Positions 49,877-49,931 of a stretch of DNA of 49,931 nucleotides are shown here, in pieces. Location: positions 1-49,931 of the forward strand of contig NZ_LFIO01001354.1 in the NCBI RefSeq assembly GCF_001187535.1. Reading direction: 5' to 3'. This DNA is from Rhizobium ecuadorense. Lineage in GTDB: Bacteria; Pseudomonadota; Alphaproteobacteria; Rhizobiales; Rhizobiaceae. The notes below the pieces were generated by a model, which did not search any database, was not told where the DNA came from, and saw nothing but the letters and a program-made list of their open reading frames with translations. The position numbers were made by a program, and so were the translations under genes. The first letter of the stretch is position 1, and every line of letters begins with the position of its first letter.

Positions 49877-49931
49877 ATGTGAGCTTCCAATAGGTTGTCC
49901 ATTCGATCCGTACCGGGAAAGCTGAGGTTGA

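Overview
The window is GC-rich DNA from an alphaproteobacterium of the order Rhizobiales, most likely the genus Rhizobium (leguminosarum/etli type). The evidence is the codon use, the many ABC-importer operons for plant-derived sugars, the DUF3422 gene, the Blh/BigR sulfide operon, and three copies of a rhizobial palindromic intergenic element sharing a GTGTG-N-GCGGTT core. I see no rRNA, tRNA, CRISPR array, transposase or phage gene. Gene content is accessory: catabolism, transport, chemotaxis and efflux. No replication genes show whether it is chromosomal or plasmid-borne.

Layout. 1-4.8 kb: an uncharacterised galactose-binding-like protein, a translationally coupled isochorismatase-family hydrolase/GlxA-type regulator pair, and an OmpR/TctD-type two-component system. 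4.86-8.7 kb: a nitrate/sulfonate/taurine-type (NMT1/THI5-like) ABC importer and a GntR/FCD regulator. 8.8-9.4 kb: a ParD/ParE-like toxin-antitoxin pair. 9.5-15.3 kb: a LacI repressor divergent from a cytoplasmic GH29 alpha-L-fucosidase plus an ABC sugar importer without an ATPase; an identical GAACCGGTTC palindrome precedes each divergent gene. 15.4-18.6 kb: a sugar-binding protein paired with a chemoreceptor. 18.6-19.9 kb: a DUF3422 membrane protein. 20.0-23.3 kb: a Blh/BigR sulfide-detoxification operon with two YeeE-like half-transporters and a TauE/SafE exporter, led by an AT-rich operator. 23.4-23.9 kb: a decayed DHA2-type MFS transporter.

24.1-33.7 kb is the most interesting block. A divergent pair of transcription units is bracketed by two matching ATGAAAA-N2-TTTTCAT operators. 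On one side is a sugar-binding protein. On the other are an 840-residue protein I cannot assign, a GH105-type unsaturated glycuronyl hydrolase, a GH28 pectinase-type hydrolase, an MsmK/UgpC-type ATPase and two permeases. Together they describe import and intracellular breakdown of pectic (galacturonan or rhamnogalacturonan) oligosaccharides. Its ATPase could also energise the fucoside importer.

34.1-38.4 kb holds four regulators from four families (ROK, AraC, LacI, TetR). The TetR gene is divergent from a TriABC-like RND efflux operon with two adaptor lipoproteins (38.5-43.7 kb), with a clear TetR-type operator between them. The right end has a lipoprotein alpha/beta hydrolase (DUF900), an NCS1 nucleobase/hydantoin-type symporter behind a GntR-like palindrome, a second chemoreceptor, and a CorA-family divalent-cation channel. 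Most starts were chosen from Shine-Dalgarno spacing and stop/start overlaps rather than the longest open frame.
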